Shown: positions 62,634 through 64,000 of the stretch, in pieces
How positions within the stretch are numbered: the stretch's first letter is position 1
How the letters are laid out: the number at the start of each line of letters is the position of its first letter
Assembly (NCBI RefSeq): GCF_965263005.1
Contig: NZ_OZ253579.1
Coordinates: 2,976,001-3,040,000 of the forward strand
Direction: 5' to 3'
Source of the DNA: Rariloculus sp965263005
GTDB lineage: Bacteria; Pseudomonadota; Gammaproteobacteria; Steroidobacterales; Rariloculaceae
Length of the DNA: 64,000 bases
Position numbers and translations under genes: made by a program
The notes under the pieces: model-generated
Databases searched by the model: none
Seen by the model: only the letters and a program-made list of their open reading frames with translations
What the model was told of the DNA's origin: nothing

Positions 62634-62966
62634 CTAGACGATCGCCGTGCCGACGATGCTGGTGACGACCCCGGCGCCCGCGCCCGCGGCCACACCGACG
62701 CCCACCGCGCCCATGATCTGGGTCGCGTTGAATCGCAGCACCGACCCCACCAGCGCCGCGCCCACCGCGAGCACCGCGGCGAGCTGTCCGCCCGTGCCCG
62801 CGACCATGTCGGTCACGGTGGTGAGCGGGGCCGCGAAGGTCGTGTCGGTGGTGGCCCAGGCATCGGGGCCGCCGACCAGCGACAGCACCGCCGGCAACGC
62901 TGCCACCGCCAGGCGCACCGCACAGGCCGCGCGCAGCGCGTTCAAAACATCGTCTCGCTTGTTCAT
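62634..62966 (-). CDS. traA: Type-F pilin TraA
   Basis: 110 residues from ATG 62966 (GGGAG nine bases before it). A long leader ends in the cleavage site AWA (after residue 38), leaving a mature pilin of 72 residues with two hydrophobic segments (QLAAVLAVGAALVGSVLRF and IMGAVGVGVAAGAGAGVVTS). The size matches F pilin (70 residues). It is the first structural gene of the tra operon; the S26 peptidase may process it. Confidence 0.85.
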   Translation of the reverse strand: MNKRDDVLNALRAACAVRLAVAALPAVLSLVGGPDAWATTDTTFAAPLTTVTDMVAGTGGQLAAVLAVGAALVGSVLRFNATQIMGAVGVGVAAGAGAGVVTSIVGTAIV

Positions 62967-62970
62967 CTTG

Positions 62971-63759
62971 CTAACTCCCTCTATCGCTTCCATCGTCGGA
63001 CGTGGAGATTCGCCCGCGACTATCCAGCCAATCCACCAGGTCCGATTTCAGGTACCGCACCCAGCGGCCGATCTTGAGAAACCGCGGACCCTCGCCAGTG
63101 ATCCGGTAGCGCTCCAGCGTCCGGTGGCTCAGCTCCAGAAACGCCGCGGCCTCTTCGGTGTCCATGAATTTCGGGTGATCTTTTATCGCGCCGCCTCCGT
63201 GCCATACAGGCATCGGGGCACGCGCCGGAGCGGCAGCGGCCCGCAAGGCCATTGCCTCGACCACGGCGGCGACGATGGCCCGCCGTTCCGCCGGGCGCAC
63301 GTGTGTGCGCATCCAGCCTCGAACCCGGTCCAACGTCGTCAGGTACGGCGAGGCGCCGCGGCGCAGCCGCGCCACGAACTCCGGCTGACTCACCGACTGC
63401 TCTCCGAGCGACCAGGGTTTCAGGCCCGTCAACGAGATGAACGCTTCGATCTCAAATCCGAACAACGGCCCGAACGGCGTCTCGTGCATGAAGTCCCGAA
63501 TCCGGTCCGCCGTATGAAGCTTTACGGGCCTGCCCTTCATCAGGCCGTTTTTGACAAACCCCGGATCGCCCAGCACCGTGCGCCCGAAACGGCTCGCGCT
63601 TATGCCTTCGCGCTTGAGGTAGGCGCCGACGGACCGGCGCAGGGTCTCGTCGAACGAGGCTTCGAACAGCCGTTCGAACTGCGGGTCGCAAAAGGGGTTT
63701 CGCCGTGTCATGGCACCGAACATAAGCACATCGAGAAGCCGCGGCAATAGGTTTCGCAT
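62971..63759 (-). CDS. HTH regulator at the head of the tra operon
   Basis: 262 residues from ATG 63759 (AGGACGCTGAG before it); an ATG at 63711 is an alternative. The C-terminal 60 residues (KFMDTEEAAAFLELSHRTLE then GEGPRFLKIGRWVRYLKSDL) are an excisionase/MerR-like helix-turn-helix (HTH_17). The N-terminal part (LKREGISASRFGRTVLGD and KLHTADRIRDFM) may be a second DNA-binding region. It ends 4 bases before the pilin start, so it is cotranscribed with tra and may autoregulate through the repeats at 63791-63830. Confidence 0.7.
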   Translation of the reverse strand: MRNLLPRLLDVLMFGAMTRRNPFCDPQFERLFEASFDETLRRSVGAYLKREGISASRFGRTVLGDPGFVKNGLMKGRPVKLHTADRIRDFMHETPFGPLFGFEIEAFISLTGLKPWSLGEQSVSQPEFVARLRRGASPYLTTLDRVRGWMRTHVRPAERRAIVAAVVEAMALRAAAAPARAPMPVWHGGGAIKDHPKFMDTEEAAAFLELSHRTLERYRITGEGPRFLKIGRWVRYLKSDLVDWLDSRGRISTSDDGSDRGS

Positions 63760-63790
63760 CTCAGCGTCCTACAGTTCCCGACACCGGTAC

Positions 63791-63830
63791 GCTCCAATGC
63801 GCTCCAATGCGTTCCGTTACGCTCGGTTAC
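63791..63830. promoter_or_regulatory. Four 10-bp tandem repeats upstream of the tra operon
   Basis: GCTCCAATGC, GCTCCAATGC, GTTCCGTTAC and GCTCGGTTAC follow each other without gaps, one per DNA helical turn, 31 bases upstream of the HTH gene start. The more AT-rich stretch to the window end (63831-63960) should hold the promoter. An operator for the HTH protein or a relaxosome-binding array are the likely roles. Confidence 0.55.
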
Positions 63831-64000
63831 GTAGATACGTGCAGTAAAATCAGCTTGTTATCCCGTCATATTGCGGTCGTTTGCGCAAGTCTCGTGGACA
63901 CGAAACCCTGAAAACCAGTTTGACGGTAGTCCATTTATCTCAATATACTACCTCTTGTCGAGCCGACGGAAACCTCCAAACAACCCATGAAACCCGACCC

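Noticed and set aside
63831..64000. oriT for the MobF relaxase
   Set aside because: The stretch upstream of tra is AT-rich with short inverted repeats, but no nic-site sequence known for MobF relaxases could be recognised.

Overview
The window is about 64 kb of a GC-rich proteobacterial (probably gamma- or betaproteobacterial) conjugative element. It is read as such because the right third (about 39.5-63.8 kb) is a nearly complete F-type conjugation locus on the minus strand: pilin, traL, E, K, B, V, C, trbI, an S26 signal peptidase, traW, U, trbC, N, F, H, G, the coupling protein traD and a MobF relaxase/helicase traI. No integrase, att site, replication initiator or oriT could be recognised, so plasmid versus ICE stays open.

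The left two thirds are accessory DNA bracketed by copies of the traI 3' end (a 3' end at 2-454, a truncated copy at 35.4-36.1 kb, and the intact gene at 39.5-42.4 kb). From left to right: (1) a ribbon-helix-helix (RHH) gene after the first traI end; (2) a nuclease-rich island (1.1-8.2 kb) with a coupled operon of a PD-(D/E)XK-like nuclease, a DUF2779 N-terminal fragment and a glycine-rich membrane protein, a divergent PD-(D/E)XK-like gene, an IS3 remnant, a K+-channel-like protein with an abnormal pore loop, and a PDDEXK_4-type nuclease; (3) a palindrome-rich non-coding stretch (8.9-9.5 kb); (4) plasmid-housekeeping genes: a DUF2493/SLOG protein, a frameshifted Toprim primase, SSB, a GyrI-like protein, a repeated zinc-ribbon protein and two small paralogues.

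Next comes a complete type I BREX phage-defence operon (15.6-30.2 kb: brxA, brxB, brxC, pglX, pglZ, brxL). It carries a coupled insert between pglX and pglZ: a 52-residue P-loop-like mini-protein, an AAA ATPase and an HNH protein resembling the Septu PtuA/PtuB pair. A broken HARE-HTH gene follows brxL. Convergent to it lies an AT-rich two-gene operon, a metallophosphoesterase with a helical-repeat tail overlapping an Hsp90-like GHKL ATPase. This pair matches no defence system known to me and is the best candidate here for an undescribed system. An IS91-like remnant, an RHH protein, a BrnT/BrnA toxin-antitoxin pair and a secreted HNH-like/Excalibur nuclease lead to the intact traI.

The tra operon is tightly coupled, with many 4-base stop/start overlaps. 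Departures from the F plan include two degenerate HD-domain genes plus a 59-residue membrane protein between traC and trbI, and a small membrane-protein gene on the opposite strand between traG and traD, the position used by entry-exclusion genes in F. Coordinates were read by eye from the sequence; homology calls rest on motif recognition, not on searches.
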